Source: Saccharum officinarum
Lineage: Eukaryota; Streptophyta; Magnoliopsida; Poales; Poaceae
Reading direction: 5' to 3'
Assembly: GCA_020631735.1 (NCBI GenBank)
Contig: CM036197.1
Coordinates: forward strand, 45,927,880-45,991,879
Length of the DNA: 64,000 nucleotides
Position 1 is the first letter of the stretch. Every line of letters starts with the position of its first letter. Made by a program: the position numbers and the translations under genes. Of this stretch, positions 1-11,652 are shown piece by piece. The notes below the pieces were generated by a model that ran no database searches, was not told the DNA's origin, and was given only the letters and a program-made list of their open reading frames with translations.

Positions 1-62
1 TATTGGTTCCATTTTCATAACGTCTTCTTATGAGAGCTACTATGAGTACAATAATTTTTCAG

Positions 63-2051
63 AGCAGTGCAAAGCAGCGACGTTTCATTGAAGATCATAT
101 ACTGTGGAGTCTGCTATGCTGACGTCATTTGGACACAAAATAAGCATAATGATTCACAATATCCTTTGGTTCCTGGGTAAGTTTTTTCAGAGCAATATAT
201 ACATTGAATCCCTCGGAGGAAAAAAAAAGAACATCATAGTTAGGAGTGCTGATTAAGTGATGCCCATTGTCTAAAAGTGGTGTTTGTACTATATATTAAT
301 TTGTGCAGGCATGAGATAGCTGGGGTTGTAACTGAGGTTGGTACAGATGTCAAAGGCTTTAAAGTGGGTGACCATGTAGGTGTGGGAACCTATGTGAACT
401 CATGCCGGGATTGTGAGAACTGCAATAGCTCTCTAGAGAACTATTGCCCAAAATCAGTTTTTACTTTCAACAGAATTGATACTGATGGAACTATCACAAA
501 GGGGGGCTACTCCACTCACATTGTAGTCCATGAAAGGTAAGGCAGTACCATTTTAGTTGGATGTGCAAACAAGATTTTTTTTTGATAAAAGGTAATTTTA
601 GGGATGAAAACAGACTTCAATTTTACTTTGTTCCACTGTAATTTCATATGCCTATGTAATCATACTGTGTAGTCTCTTATGGGAGGTGAGTAAAATTTGT
701 GTTATTGCTGTCCAGCTATTTTTATCGAAATCAATAGATGATGAAAGAATAATATATACGGCCCATATAAGTTATACCTTGATCCTGGTTCAAGTTCAAT
801 ACAACTTTTCTATAAGGTAAAATTTTCTGTTGATTATTAATTGACATTTTAGGTACTGCTTCAAAATACCCGATGGCTACCCTTTGGCAAAGGCAGCACC
901 TCTTCTATGTGCTGGAGTCACTGTTTATACTCCAATGGCGCGACACAACATGAACCAACCTGGAAAGTCACTAGGAGTCATTGGACTCGGTGGTCTGGGT
1001 CACATGGCAGTGAAATTTGGTAAAGCCTTTGGTCTCAAGGTCACAGTTTTCAGTACAAGTGAATCAAAGAGAGAAGAAGCCATTAGCCTCCTTGGAGCAG
1101 ATAATTTTGTTATATCATCAGACACACAACAGATGGAGGTACTGAACATTGCACAATATCAACATACCTAGTACTTGATAGTTCCAAAATATGAGACAAT
1201 TTAGTTTTGTACTTTTGTCTTAAGTCAAACTTCTCGAATCTTGATCAAAATTATGACCATGGACAGTTTCTTATGTTGAAAATAAAGATATGTTGCTAAA
1301 TAATGTTTGTTCTGCTTAACCTGAAAATTGATTGTGACTATGGGTGTGTTCACTTCCCATGCAAACCCAAAATATTTCCTCTTCCACCCATCACATCAAA
1401 TATTTAGACACATGCATGGAGTATTAAATGTAGGTAAAAAAATAACTAATTGCACAGTTTATCTGTAAATGTCGAGATGAATCTTTTGAGCCTAGTTACT
1501 TCATGGTTGGATAATATTTGTCAAATAACAACGAAAAATGCCACAGGAACTTTTCACCTACTTTTCACCAACTAAACACACCTTATATTGATCTCTTGCT
1601 TTTGCAGTCCCTGAAAAACTCCCTGCACTTCATAGTTGACACTGCTTCTGGTGACCATCCATTTGATCCATATCTCTCACTCCTTAAGGTTGGCGGTGTG
1701 ATGACCATAGTGTGCTTTCCAAGTGAGATCAAAATGCACCCTGCAAGCCTCAACCGTGGTAATTCTCTGTTCTGAAACTTGTGTAGTGAAAATATATATA
1801 AATGTGGTAACATAAGCTAAATAATTTAGATTACCTGAACTTTTTTTCTTTTAGGTGGGCGGACCTTGTCTGGTAGTATTGTTGGAGGTACAAAAGACAT
1901 CCAAGAAATGGTTAACTTTTGTGCAGAGAACAAAATCTATCCAGAGATTGAGATCATCAAGATGGATTATATCAACGAGGCTCTTGCGAGGCTTGTCAAT
2001 CGAGATGTGAAATACCGCTTTGTTATCGACATTGAGAACTCTTTCAAGTAG
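63..2051 (+). CDS. CAD-like zinc alcohol dehydrogenase, copy 1 (exons 2-6; exon 1 off window)
   Basis: Zinc-dependent medium-chain dehydrogenase of the cinnamyl alcohol dehydrogenase (CAD) family, which in general reduces hydroxycinnamaldehydes with NADPH in the cytosol. Exons joined by reading frame and GT-AG sites: 63-176, 309-536, 853-1138, 1608-1758, 1855-2051. With an exon 1 like that of copy 2 (89 nt) the gene would encode 354 aa, normal for CADs. Visible motifs: catalytic-zinc Cys in CGVCYAD, HEIAGVV after the exon 2/3 junction (the GHE motif), four structural-zinc Cys in [16 protein letters not shown], third catalytic-zinc Cys in [10 protein letters not shown], and Rossmann motif GLGGLGH. 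The frame is open through all visible exons, so this is the best candidate for a working copy. The usual CHTDLH/CHSDLH segment is CYADVI, so the Thr and His proton-relay residues of lignin CADs are absent. It is therefore a CAD-like paralogue of unknown substrate rather than a clear lignin CAD. Confidence 0.9.
1343..1588. mobile_element. MITE in intron 4 of CAD copy 1
   Basis: AT-rich block starting gggtgtgtt and ending aacacacc, with short inverted ends and a possible 3-bp tat duplication (gactat on the left, ttatatt on the right). It contains motifs such as ctcttccacccatcacatc and catgcatggagtattaaatg that recur in reverse orientation at 63350-63593, so it is a dispersed repeat. The copy 2 equivalent is at 7283-7516 and lacks an 11-bp repeat near the right end. 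The superfamily is not certain (PIF/Harbinger-like or hAT-like). Edges are approximate by a few bases. Confidence 0.6.
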
Positions 2052-3435
2052 CATAAATGCTCTCGTCTTTTTGTCAATGTATGAGAGCAATCACGATCAC
2101 GATACGAGTCATTCCAAATGAAGTGTAAACATCATAAATAACAGGGGGGAACAAGTATATATGTGATGATAGTCGCTCTATAAATAAGGCACTGTGTCGA
2201 TGTGTTCCACAATACATCGTAGTTCTAGTTTTGCTGCGTGCTTTGACAAATAAAAGCAGAGTACTAGTATGTCTGCAATGCCTAAATGTTACATGCAACA
2301 GTTTGAGTCCAACTAGAACACATGCCGCACGTGTCTATCAAAAAAAAAGTTATATCTGTATTCATTCATCGACATTATCCTTTTTCTTTTAAGAAAACAT
2401 CTGGTAGAAAAATGAAGGGAATGTTCCAAATTACTATATCTGCCTATAGCTTCACCTCCTATTTTTTTTTAGAAAATGGAAGAGACTGGACCTGATTGAT
2501 TCTGATTTCTACGATCATTCTCCTTGAGAAAGTAAGCGATTCTCATGCTGTTTCAACCTTAGTTCCACACTTCCGACCTGAAATATTAAATACAATAGAT
2601 AGAATTCAAAATGCTATTGGTAGATACGGTATTCTTTTTCTAGTAAGGTATCGAGGTCCATGGACATTCCTGATAAACTACAAATGGTCTTTTAACCGCA
2701 ATATGATCATCTAGTCGGTGAACCTAGATTTGCTGACAACAATATTGGCCACCTTGAGGTCTCATCCTCATCCACCTCATCCATGCCTGACTCCTCCGTC
2801 CACGACCGTGTCATATGAGTAGGGATGCAAAGTAGGTGTCTAATGGATTTCTTTCATTTGGATGAGTTCTCATAAACCAATGCAAAGGAATCAGAAGCAT
2901 TCCTAGAGGCTACAGGCTAAATCATCGCCAATCTCCCTCAAATCGATTCCACCTGTATGGCTTCCACACCGGGGCAAGCAAACCGAGAATCGGTTCACGT
3001 GGCAGCAGTGGCATGGTGGTGGCACCCGCATCGGTGTCGGTCACCCAGACCCTTCCCTCACACTCCATCGAGGCTACCATTGACATGCTCCCTTCCCTAG
3101 CTCGGTTGCGTCCGTCCATTGGACATGAAGCGCTCCCTCCTGTGTCCTCTCGACCCCCCCCCCCCCCCCCCCCCAATTATTTGGAGTTTTGCAGCCAGAA
3201 ATCGAACCAATTGGTCAGCTCGGAATCCAAGACAGTGGCACAAATCTAAAATAGATAATCATTCGTCCATTCCAGTCTGATTCTTGTCTTCAGTTATGCT
3301 TTCGTAACCTCATCTTTGCATCCACCAGCTTTAGAAAGAATGTAGCAGTTTCAGAGTCACAGATGAATGGTTCTTAAAAAAATCTTTCTTTCACTGTTGG
3401 GGCTTGCAGTACTCAAATGTCGACATGTGCAATAC
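2052..3435. other. Downstream region of CAD copy 1, no gene seen
   Basis: 3' flank of copy 1, duplicated almost exactly at 7984-9367. It holds the presumed 3' UTR, an AT-rich stretch, and a run of about 24 C at 3151-3174 (about 21 C in the other copy). Short open frames here carry no recognisable domain and are broken by the poly-C tract. I see no gene. Confidence 0.6.
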
Positions 3436-3935
3436 TAAGGCTGGACGAAAAACTCGAAGCTCGTTAGCTCGCTCGCTCGTGGCTGGCTCGGCTCGGCTCG
3501 TTTGATAGAGCCGAGCCGAGCCAGGATTTTATCTCGTTAGCTATAACGAGCCAACTCGAGCGCTGGCTCGCGAGCCAAACGAGCCGTAGTTTTAGAGAAA
3601 AAGTCATCATAACTTATATTAGTTTTGTATTACTTCATGTTTTGCACTTCACAAATAGATGATATGTTAACTCATATAAATATTTTATTCGATTTAAGGC
3701 TATTGAATATATTATTTTTATATTATTAATATTTTTTATGTTTTAGATAAATACAAATATTATATTTTGTATATTTTTTTACCTGGCTCGCGAGCCTAAC
3801 GAGCCAGCTCGAGCTCGTAACGAGCCGAGCCGAGCTGGCTTTCTGGCTCGTTAAGATAATGAGCCGAGCCGAGCTAGCTCGTTATCCTAACGAGCCAGAA
3901 CGAGCCGAGCCGAGCCGGCTCGTTAGCCAGCCTTA
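3436..3935. mobile_element. hAT-type MITE (500 bp), CAD copy 1 flank
   Basis: Non-autonomous element bounded by taaggctgg and ccagcctta inverted termini and flanked by a perfect 8-bp target duplication tgcaatac (3428-3435 and 3936-3943). An 8-bp duplication is typical of hAT transposases. Both ends are packed with gagccgagccgag / ctcggctcg and cgttagctataacg repeats that can fold on themselves; the centre is AT-rich. No coding capacity. Inserted before the tandem duplication, since the same site carries it in both copies. Confidence 0.88.
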
Positions 3936-4094
3936 TGCAATACAGAGGCATATGTTCCATAGACATGCTCACAAGAAAGAACGAAAGAACCATCAATGCT
4001 ACGGTACAGAACAAACTGGGCGGCTTAAACTTTATGGTCACAAACAAACATCGAGCAAAATCAGAGATTACAAGTTCTGGCTAAAAATGACATA

Positions 4095-4352
4095 CTCCCT
4101 CCGTCCCTAAATAAATCAATTCATATAATCCGTGCCAGTCAAACTTTTTTAAGTTTGACTAACTTTATAGAAAAGAGTAACAACATCAATATCATAAAAT
4201 GAGCATCTTATGAAAAATATATTCTATGATAAATCTAATGATAATAATTTGATACCATAAGTCTTAATTTTTTTTTTCAAGAAATTCAGTCAAAGTTTAA
4301 AAAGTTTGACTTAAGACAACTCTAAAATATATTTATTCAGGGATAGAGAGAG
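4095..4352. mobile_element. Stowaway-type MITE, CAD copy 1 flank
   Basis: 258-bp AT-rich element with termini ctccctccgtccctaaa and, at the other end, the inverted equivalent ttcagggatagagagag, flanked by TA on both sides (4093-4094 and 4353-4354). These are the hallmarks of Tc1/mariner-derived Stowaway MITEs of grasses. Internal arms aaacttttttaagtttgac and aaagtttaaaaagtttgac add to its hairpin potential. Non-coding. Confidence 0.85.
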
Positions 4353-4725
4353 TACATTACAGAATAGTGTGCTTACGGGTATCATGGCCAAATACAAATT
4401 CAGCTGGCCACACAGTAATGAACGGTGCAGGACAGCAGGAGAGCTCCAGCCGCTGGTTAAGAAAGCTATATCTTTAAATGCATTAAGCAACACTTACTGA
4501 GTATAGCTCAAATCTAAACCGGCAACGACTTGACACTTCCACCAGTTTAGACGTAACCTAGAGTTCTATACATGACTGTTGACTAGGATGATTCTAACCT
4601 GAAATGATCAATGCTCATCAATATTCATAGTACTTGACAACACCTCCATGTAAAACGCATGCATGTAAAACACGTTAAGACCTCATCCCACTTTCCACTT
4701 ATATGGTCCAACATGATTTTCCCAA

Positions 4726-4825
4726 NNNNNNNNNNNNNNNNNNNNNNNNNNNNNNNNNNNNNNNNNNNNNNNNNNNNNNNNNNNNNNNNNNNNNNNNNNN
4801 NNNNNNNNNNNNNNNNNNNNNNNNN
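4726..4825. other. Assembly gap (100 N)
   Basis: Exactly 100 unknown bases, the conventional filler for a gap of unknown size. The sequence to its left matches copy 2 up to about 10656; the sequence to its right is the promoter of copy 2. The real length and content of the junction between the two tandem copies are therefore unknown. Confidence 0.98.
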
Positions 4826-5538
4826 TATAACGCCGGATCTCCGAATAGACGAATAGTAATGGCGTTTTTCCTAAACTCGTAGAATTATAATGGCGTGGAT
4901 AAAGGAAAAAAAACTTTATCTTCCATACAGTCTCTGAACTCGATCCCAAACTTCCGTCTTCACGGAATCTGCCGTGATCCAACACAACTCTGAGTTTCTC
5001 TCACAAATTCTTGCTTTAAACTCCCTCAATTCCACTTCTAGTTATCACTGATCGTGACATAAAGAAGTGGGTCGCGCTCGCCTGCCTGATGGATCCTGAA
5101 TTTCCTGATCCCGTTAGCTGAAGGCGACAAATCAAAGGAAATTAATGATTAAGGATTGACGCATGCGCTGATGCGCCGCTCAACCCGTTTAATCAAACGA
5201 TGAAGCCCCGTGAGTCAGGTCTAGGACGTCACTGCTGTCGCCACCGTCTCCAATAGTCCAATCCATCACCGTCCCTCCATCCAGCAGGCATGGTACAAAA
5301 AGCTCCTCGCCGTCGGGTGCTCCCCATATATCCAGTGACCGCGCTTGCCTGCCGCCCGTGCATCGTGGAGAGTTCCTCGACCTCTGTCTCGGTGCTTTGC
5401 TCAGGCTCCAGGTAACAATCTCGCTGCCATCAGTTCATTGAGCACGCACAGCGGCTATCTAAAATTTCCCTGCTTCTGTTACAGCTGAACCATTCTGTCC
5501 ACTGACTTGGCTCGAATCGATTCTGCAGTTCAACTTCA
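4826..5538 (+). promoter_or_regulatory. Upstream region of CAD copy 2
   Basis: About 700 bp between the gap and the ATG at 5539. It shares blocks with the upstream region of inverted copy 3: gatcctgaatttcctgatc, tgatgcgccgc, caacccgtttaatca, and cgtcactgctgtcgccaccgt. These are candidate conserved regulatory sites. The position of the TATA box reads tacaaaaagctcc (5294-5306), whereas copy 3 has cataaaaagctcc, so the copy 2 box differs at a critical base. The leader from there to the ATG is about 240 nt. Confidence 0.6.
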
Positions 5539-7983
5539 ATGGCTGCTGAATCAGATCACGGCAACTGCAATGCTTGGGCGGCGCGAGATCCTTCTGGGGT
5601 TCTCTCACCATACAATTTCAACCGCAGGTGGTCCTCGTTTGCTGAAAAGCTCTGCATCAATTTTATCACTTGTTAGAAACTCTGAATACTGCTGTCTTCT
5701 TTTTATGCTAGAATTCTTTGGAGTATATGCTCGTACCGCCCGTATTGTTTCCATGCCTTTACATATACATCATGTTTGGTTGTCAGTGTGTTTTGTGGCT
5801 ATTTTAAATGAAAAATATCAAGTGCGGAACAAGTAGTCCAGGTATTTTCGCTTGTGGTGTGTCAAACTAACTTAATCTTGAAATTTGCCACGGCGCGTGT
5901 TGCTTACACAGGCGTGTGCAGTCTATTGTCACTTGTCTTTTCTGCAGCTAGCTTATTGGTTCCATTTTCATAACGTCTTCTTATGAGAGCTACTATGAGT
6001 ACAATAATTTTTCAGAGCAGTGCAAGCAGCGACGTTTCATTGAAGATCATATACTGTGGAGTCTGCTATGCTGACGTCATTTGGACACAAAATAAGCATA
6101 ATGATTCACAATATCCTTTGGTTCCTGGGTAAGTTTTTTCAGAGCAATATATACATTGAATCCCTCGGAGGGAAAAAAAAGAACATCATAGTTAGGAGTG
6201 CTGATTAAGTGATGCCCATTGTCTAAAAGTGGTGTTTGTACTATATATTAATTTGTGCAGGCATGAGATAGCTGGGGTTGTAACTGAGGTTGGTACAGAT
6301 GTCAAAGCTTTTAAAGTGGGTGACCATGTAGGTGTTGGAACCTATGTGAACTCATGCCGGGATTGTGAGAACTGCAATAGCTCTCTAGAGAACTATATTG
6401 CCCAAAATCAGTTTTTACTTTCAACAGAATTGATACTGATGAACTATCACAAAGGGGGGCTACTCCACTCACATTGTAGTCCATGAAAGGTAAGGCAGTA
6501 CCATTTTAGTTGGATGTGCAAACAAGATTTTTTTTTGATAAAAGGTAATTTTAGGGATGAAACACAGACTTCAATTTTACTTTGTTCCACTGTAATTTCA
6601 TATGCCTATGTAATCATACTGTGTAGTCTCTTATGGGAGGTGAGTAAAATTTGTGTTATTGCTCTGTCCAGCTATTTTTATCGAAATCAATAGATGATGA
6701 AAGAATAATATATACGGCCCATATAAGTATACCTTGATCCTGGTTCAAGTTCAATACAACTTTTCTATAAGGTAAAATTTTCTGTTGATTATTAATTGAC
6801 ATTTTAGGTACTGCTTCAAAATACCCGATGGCTACCCTTTGCAAAGGCAGCACCTCTTCTATGTGCTGGAGTCACTGTTATACTCCAATGGCGCGACACA
6901 ACATGAACCAACCTGGAAAGTCACTAGGAGTCATTGGACTCGGTGGTCTGGGTCACATGGCAGTGAAATTTGGTAAAGCCTTTGGTCTCAAGGTCACAGT
7001 TTTCAGTACAAGTGAATCAAAGAGAGAAGAAGCCATTAGCCTCCTTGGAGCAGATAATTTTGTTATATCATCAGACACACAACAGATGGAGGTACTTTGC
7101 ACATATACATACCTAGTACTTGATAGTTCCAAAATATGAGACAATTTAGTTTTGTACTTTTGTCTTAAGTCAAACTTCTCGAATCTTGATCAAAATTATG
7201 ACCATGGACAGTTCTTATGTTGAAAATAAAGATATGTTGCTAAATAATGTTTGTTCTGCTTAACCTGAAAATTGATTGTGACTATGTGTGTGTTCACTTC
7301 CCATGCAAACCCAAAATATTTCCTCTTCCACCCATCACATCAAATATTTAGACACATGCATGGAGTATTAAATGTAGGTAAAAAAATAACTAATTGCACA
7401 GTTTATCTGTAATGTCGAGATGAATCTTTTGAGCCTAGTTACTTCATGGTTGGATAATATTTGTCAAATAACAACGAAAAATGCCACAGGAACTTTTCAC
7501 CAACTAAACACACCTTATATTGATCTCTTGCTTTTGCAGTCCCTGAAAAACTCCCTGCACTTCATAGTTGACACTGCTTCTGGTGACCATCCATTTGATC
7601 CATATCTCTCACTCCTTAAGGTTGGCGGTGTGATGACCATAGTGTGCTTTCCAAGTGAGATCAAAATGCACCCTGCAAGCCTCAACCGTGGTAATTCTCT
7701 GTTCTGAAACTTGTGTAGTGAAAATATATATAAATGTGGTAACATAAGCTAAATAATTTAGATTACCTGAACTTTTTTTCTTTTAGGTGGGCGGACCTTG
7801 TCTGGTAGTATTGTTGGAGGTACAAAAGACATCCAAGAAATGGTTAACTTTTGTGCAGAGAACAAAATCTATCCAGAGATTGAGATCATCAAGATGGATT
7901 ATATCAACGAGGCTCTTGCGAGGCTTGTCAATCGAGATGTGAAATACCGCTTTGTTATCGACATTGAGAACTCTTTCAAGTAG
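5539..7983 (+). pseudogene. CAD-like dehydrogenase, copy 2 (all six exons, frameshifted)
   Basis: Complete exon set: 5539-5627 (starts MAAESDHGNCNAWAARDPSG), 6016-6128, 6261-6489, 6808-7091, 7540-7690, 7787-7983. The ATG is chosen because the peptide matches the usual CAD N-terminus and the 89-nt exon joins in phase to exon 2. Splice sites are intact, and exons 5-6 encode the same protein as copy 1. Compared with copy 1 there are five coding indels: loss of an A at about 6024, gain of two bases at about 6395, loss of a G at about 6440, loss of a G at about 6840 and loss of a T at about 6878. Exon lengths confirm this (113, 229 and 284 nt instead of 114, 228 and 286). The second indel abolishes the last structural-zinc Cys. 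Four of the five lie in homopolymers, so uncorrected long-read errors are as likely as true decay. Confidence 0.85.
7283..7516. mobile_element. MITE in intron 4 of CAD copy 2
   Basis: Second copy of the gggtgtgtt...aacacacc element of intron 4, at the same site as in copy 1, so inserted before the duplication. It lacks 11 bp of the cttttcacctacttttcacc duplication seen in copy 1. Boundaries are approximate. Confidence 0.6.
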
Positions 7984-9367
7984 CATAAATGCTCTCGTCT
8001 TTTTGTCAATGTATGAGAGCAATCACGATCACGATATGAGTCATTCCAAATGAAGTGTAAACATCATAAATAACAGGGGGGGAACAAGTATATTTGTGAT
8101 GATAGTCGCTCTATAAATAAGGCACTGTGTCGATGTGTTCCACAATACATCGTAGTTCTAGTTTTGCTGCGTGCTTTGACAAATAAAAGCAGAGTACTAG
8201 TATGTCTGCAATGCCTAAATGTTACATGCAACAGTTTGAGTCCAACTAGAACACATGCCGCACGTGTCTATCAAAAAAAAAGTTATATCTGTATTCATTC
8301 ATCGACATTATCCTTTTTCTTTTAAGAAAACATCTGGTAGAAAAATGAAGGGAATGTTCCAAATTACTATATCTGCCTATAGCTTCACCTCCTATTTTTT
8401 TTTAGAAAATGGAAGAGACTGGACCTGATTGATTCTGATTTCTACGATCATTCTCCTTGAGAAAGTAAGCGATTCTCATGCTGTTTCAACCTTAGTTCCA
8501 CACTTCCGACCTGAAATATTAAATACAATAGATAGAATTCAAAATGCTATTGGTAGATACGGTATTCTTTTTCTAGTAAGGTATCGAGGTCCATGGACAT
8601 TCCTGATAAACTACAAATGGTCTTTTAACCGCAATATGATCATCTAGTCGGTGAACCTAGATTTGCTGACAACAATATTGGCCACCTTGAGGTCTCATCC
8701 TCATCCACCTCATCCATGCCTGGCTCCTCCGTCCACGACCGTGTCATATGAGTAGGGATGCAAAGTAGGTGTCTAATGGATTTCTTTCATTTGGATGAGT
8801 TCTCATAAACCAATGCAAAGGAATCAGAAGCATTCCTAGAGGCTACAGGCTAAATCATCGCCAATCTCCCTCAAATCGATTCCACCTGTATGGCTTCCAC
8901 ACCGGGGCAAGCAAACCGAGAATCGGTTCACGTGGCAGCAGTGGCATGGTGGTGGCACCCGCATCGGTGTCGGTCACCCAGACCCTTCCCTCACACTCCA
9001 TCGAGGCTACCATTGACATGCTCCCTTCCCTAGCTCGGTTGCGTCCGTCCATTGGACATGAAGCGCTCCCTCCTGTGTCCTCTCGACCCCCCCCCCCCCC
9101 CCCCCAATTATTTGGAGATTTGCAGCCAGAAATCGAACCAATTGGTCAGCTCGGAATCCAAGACAGTGGCACAAATCTAAAATAGATAATCATTCGTCCA
9201 TTCCAGTCTGATTCTTGTCTTCAGTTATGCTTTCGTAACCTCATCTTTGCATCCACCAGCTTTAGAAAGAATGTAGCAGTTTCAGAGTCACAGATGAATG
9301 GTTCTTAAAAAAATCTCTTCTTTCACTGTTGGGGCTTGCAGTACTCAAATGTCGACATGTGCAATAC
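7984..9367. other. Downstream region of CAD copy 2, no gene seen
   Basis: Duplicate of 2052-3435 at roughly 99% identity by eye, including the poly-C run (about 9087-9107). No convincing coding sequence. Confidence 0.6.
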
Positions 9368-9873
9368 TAAGGCTGGACGAAAAACTCGAAGCTCGTTAGC
9401 TCGCTCGGCTTGTGGCTGGCTCGGCTCGGCTCGGCTCGTTATGATAACGAGCCGATCCGAGCCAGGATTTTAGCTCGTTAGCTATAACGAGCCAACTCGA
9501 GCTGGCTCGCGAGCCAAACGAGCCGTAGTTTTAGAGAAAAAGTTATCATAACTTATATTAGTTTTGTATTACTTCATGTTTTGCACTTCACAAATAGATG
9601 ATATGTTAGCTCATATGAATATTTTGTTCGATTTAAGGCTATTGAATATAGTATTTTTATATTATTAATATTTTTATGCTTTAGATAAATACAAATATTA
9701 TATTTTATATATTTTTTTACCTGGCTCGCGAGCCTAACGAGCCAGCTCGAGCTCGTAACGAGCCGAGCCGAGCCGAGCTGGCTTTCTGTCTCGTTAAGAT
9801 AACGAGCCGAGCTAGCTCGTTATCCTAACGAGCCAGAACGAGCCGAGCCAAGCTGGCTCGTTAGCCAGCCTTA
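9368..9873. mobile_element. hAT-type MITE, CAD copy 2 flank
   Basis: Same insertion as 3436-3935, with the 8-bp duplication tgcaatac at 9360-9367 and 9874-9881. Its GC-rich ends differ from the copy 1 element by many substitutions and small indels in the ctcggctcg and gataacgagcc blocks, clearly more than the flanking DNA. Confidence 0.87.
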
Positions 9874-10028
9874 TGCAATACAGAGGCATATGTTCCATAG
9901 ACATGCTCACAAGAACGAAAGGAACCATCAATGCTACGGTACAGAACAACTGGGCTGCTTAAACTTTATGGTCACAAACAAACATCGAGCAAAATCAGAG
10001 ATTACAAGTTTTGGCTAAAAATGACATA

Positions 10029-10283
10029 CTCTCTTCGTCCCTAAATAAATCAATTCATAGAATCCGTGCCAGTCAAACTTTTTTAAGTTTGACTAACTTT
10101 ATAGAAAAGAGTAACAACATCAATATCATAAAATGAGCATCTTATGAAAATATATTCTATGATAAATCTAATGATAATAATTTGATACCATAAGTCTTAA
10201 TTTTTTTTCAAGAAATTCAGTCAAAGTTTAAAAAGTTTGACTTAAGACAACTCTAAAATATATTTATTCAGGGATAGAGAGAG
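10029..10283. mobile_element. Stowaway-type MITE, CAD copy 2 flank
   Basis: Duplicate of the 4095-4352 element, flanked by TA. The left terminus reads ctctcttcgtccc, with two changes from the consensus-like end in copy 1. Confidence 0.85.
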
Positions 10284-10656
10284 TACATTACAGAATAGTG
10301 TGCTTACGGGTATCATGGCCAAATACAAATTCAGCTGGCCACACAGTAATGAACGGTGCAGGACAGCAGGAGAGCTCCAGCCGCTGGTTAAGAAAGCTAT
10401 ATCTTTAAATGCATTAAGCAACACTTACTGAGTATAGCTCAAATCTAAACCGGCAACGACTTGACACTTCCACCAGTTTAGACGTAACCTAGAGTTCTAT
10501 ACATGACTGTTGACTAGGATGATTCTAACCTGAAATGATCAATGCTCATCAATATTCATAGTACTTGACAACACCTCCATGTAAAACGCATGCATGTAAA
10601 ACACGTTAAGACCTCATCCCACTTTCCCACTTATATGGTCCAACATGATTTTCCCA

Positions 10657-11652
10657 ACTATGGGCGACAACAGTCCTTTGTTAAAAGGGTCCACAAGAGG
10701 TTTAAAGGACCAGTAGTATCCCTTCCAAACATGTCACATGCTGGGAAAAGATATTTAACATCAAAGCGGATTAGAGGCCTGCCAAATAGAATTAGCTAAT
10801 GCACCGAAAATAACACCTAACATAGCTGCAACCACTAGAAACTTCACAAATCACTTGATTCACTTCATTCTACTAGTACACACCACCCACGTACCGCCAA
10901 TCCAGAATCCATCAGTACCTGTGCTGCAGAATGAGCTTGTGCCTTCATGACTTGTTCTTGGCCCAATCTGGCACCTTGCTCTGATAAGATCAAGTACAAA
11001 CATAAATAGGAATGGATCAGACAACACGGCTACATGCAGTATTGATAATAGCAAGCCAGTATGGTTTGTCTACATAAAAAACAACTGTAGAGAAATGTCA
11101 CAGGGGTTTGACCTGAGTCATTTCCCCTTTTTTCCACATACTTAGCATGGAAAAATAAGAATGAAAAAACACATGAAAAAAGAAGCAAGGAATGATCACT
11201 TGCATTCTTTTCCAGTTCCAGGTGTTGAAGTGGCCATGTGAACAGTCCCAAACAAAAATTAAGGGTGAACAGAATGGATTCTGTTTCTAGAATGGAGTTT
11301 GAGATGTCCTGCAAAACTAATGTATCTTTACATAAAGATACCTCAACTGGAAACCATGATGTAAAATCAGTTGGCTTCCTAGGAAGTAATCTAAATCATT
11401 AGTGTAGTACTAAATCATTTTGTGAAATGCCAACAATCAGTCGAAGTTCCACATTCAATTTAGGTTGTTATGTGATGAATGGTAAAAGGGGCCGGTAGTT
11501 GAGGAACACAGCTTTTCATTTGTTATATGATAATGTGATGTATGCTATTGCAATGATGACATAGGCTAAACTTCTCAAAAATCTTTGATTTATGTTCTAA
11601 CTTTGAAAATACAACAAGTTCACAAATACATCGGAGTGCAACATAAACTTAG
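10657..11652. other. Unassigned region right of the tandem CAD duplication
   Basis: About 1 kb beyond the last base that can be compared with copy 1 (the equivalent is hidden by the gap). AT-rich, with only short open frames on either strand and no motif I recognise. It ends at the tgtaaaaccc terminus of the long LTR. Confidence 0.5.

Noticed and set aside
2922..3249. Open frames around the poly-C tract downstream of CAD copy 1
   Set aside because: They depend on the poly-C length, which differs between the two copies and changes the frame; no domain is recognisable.
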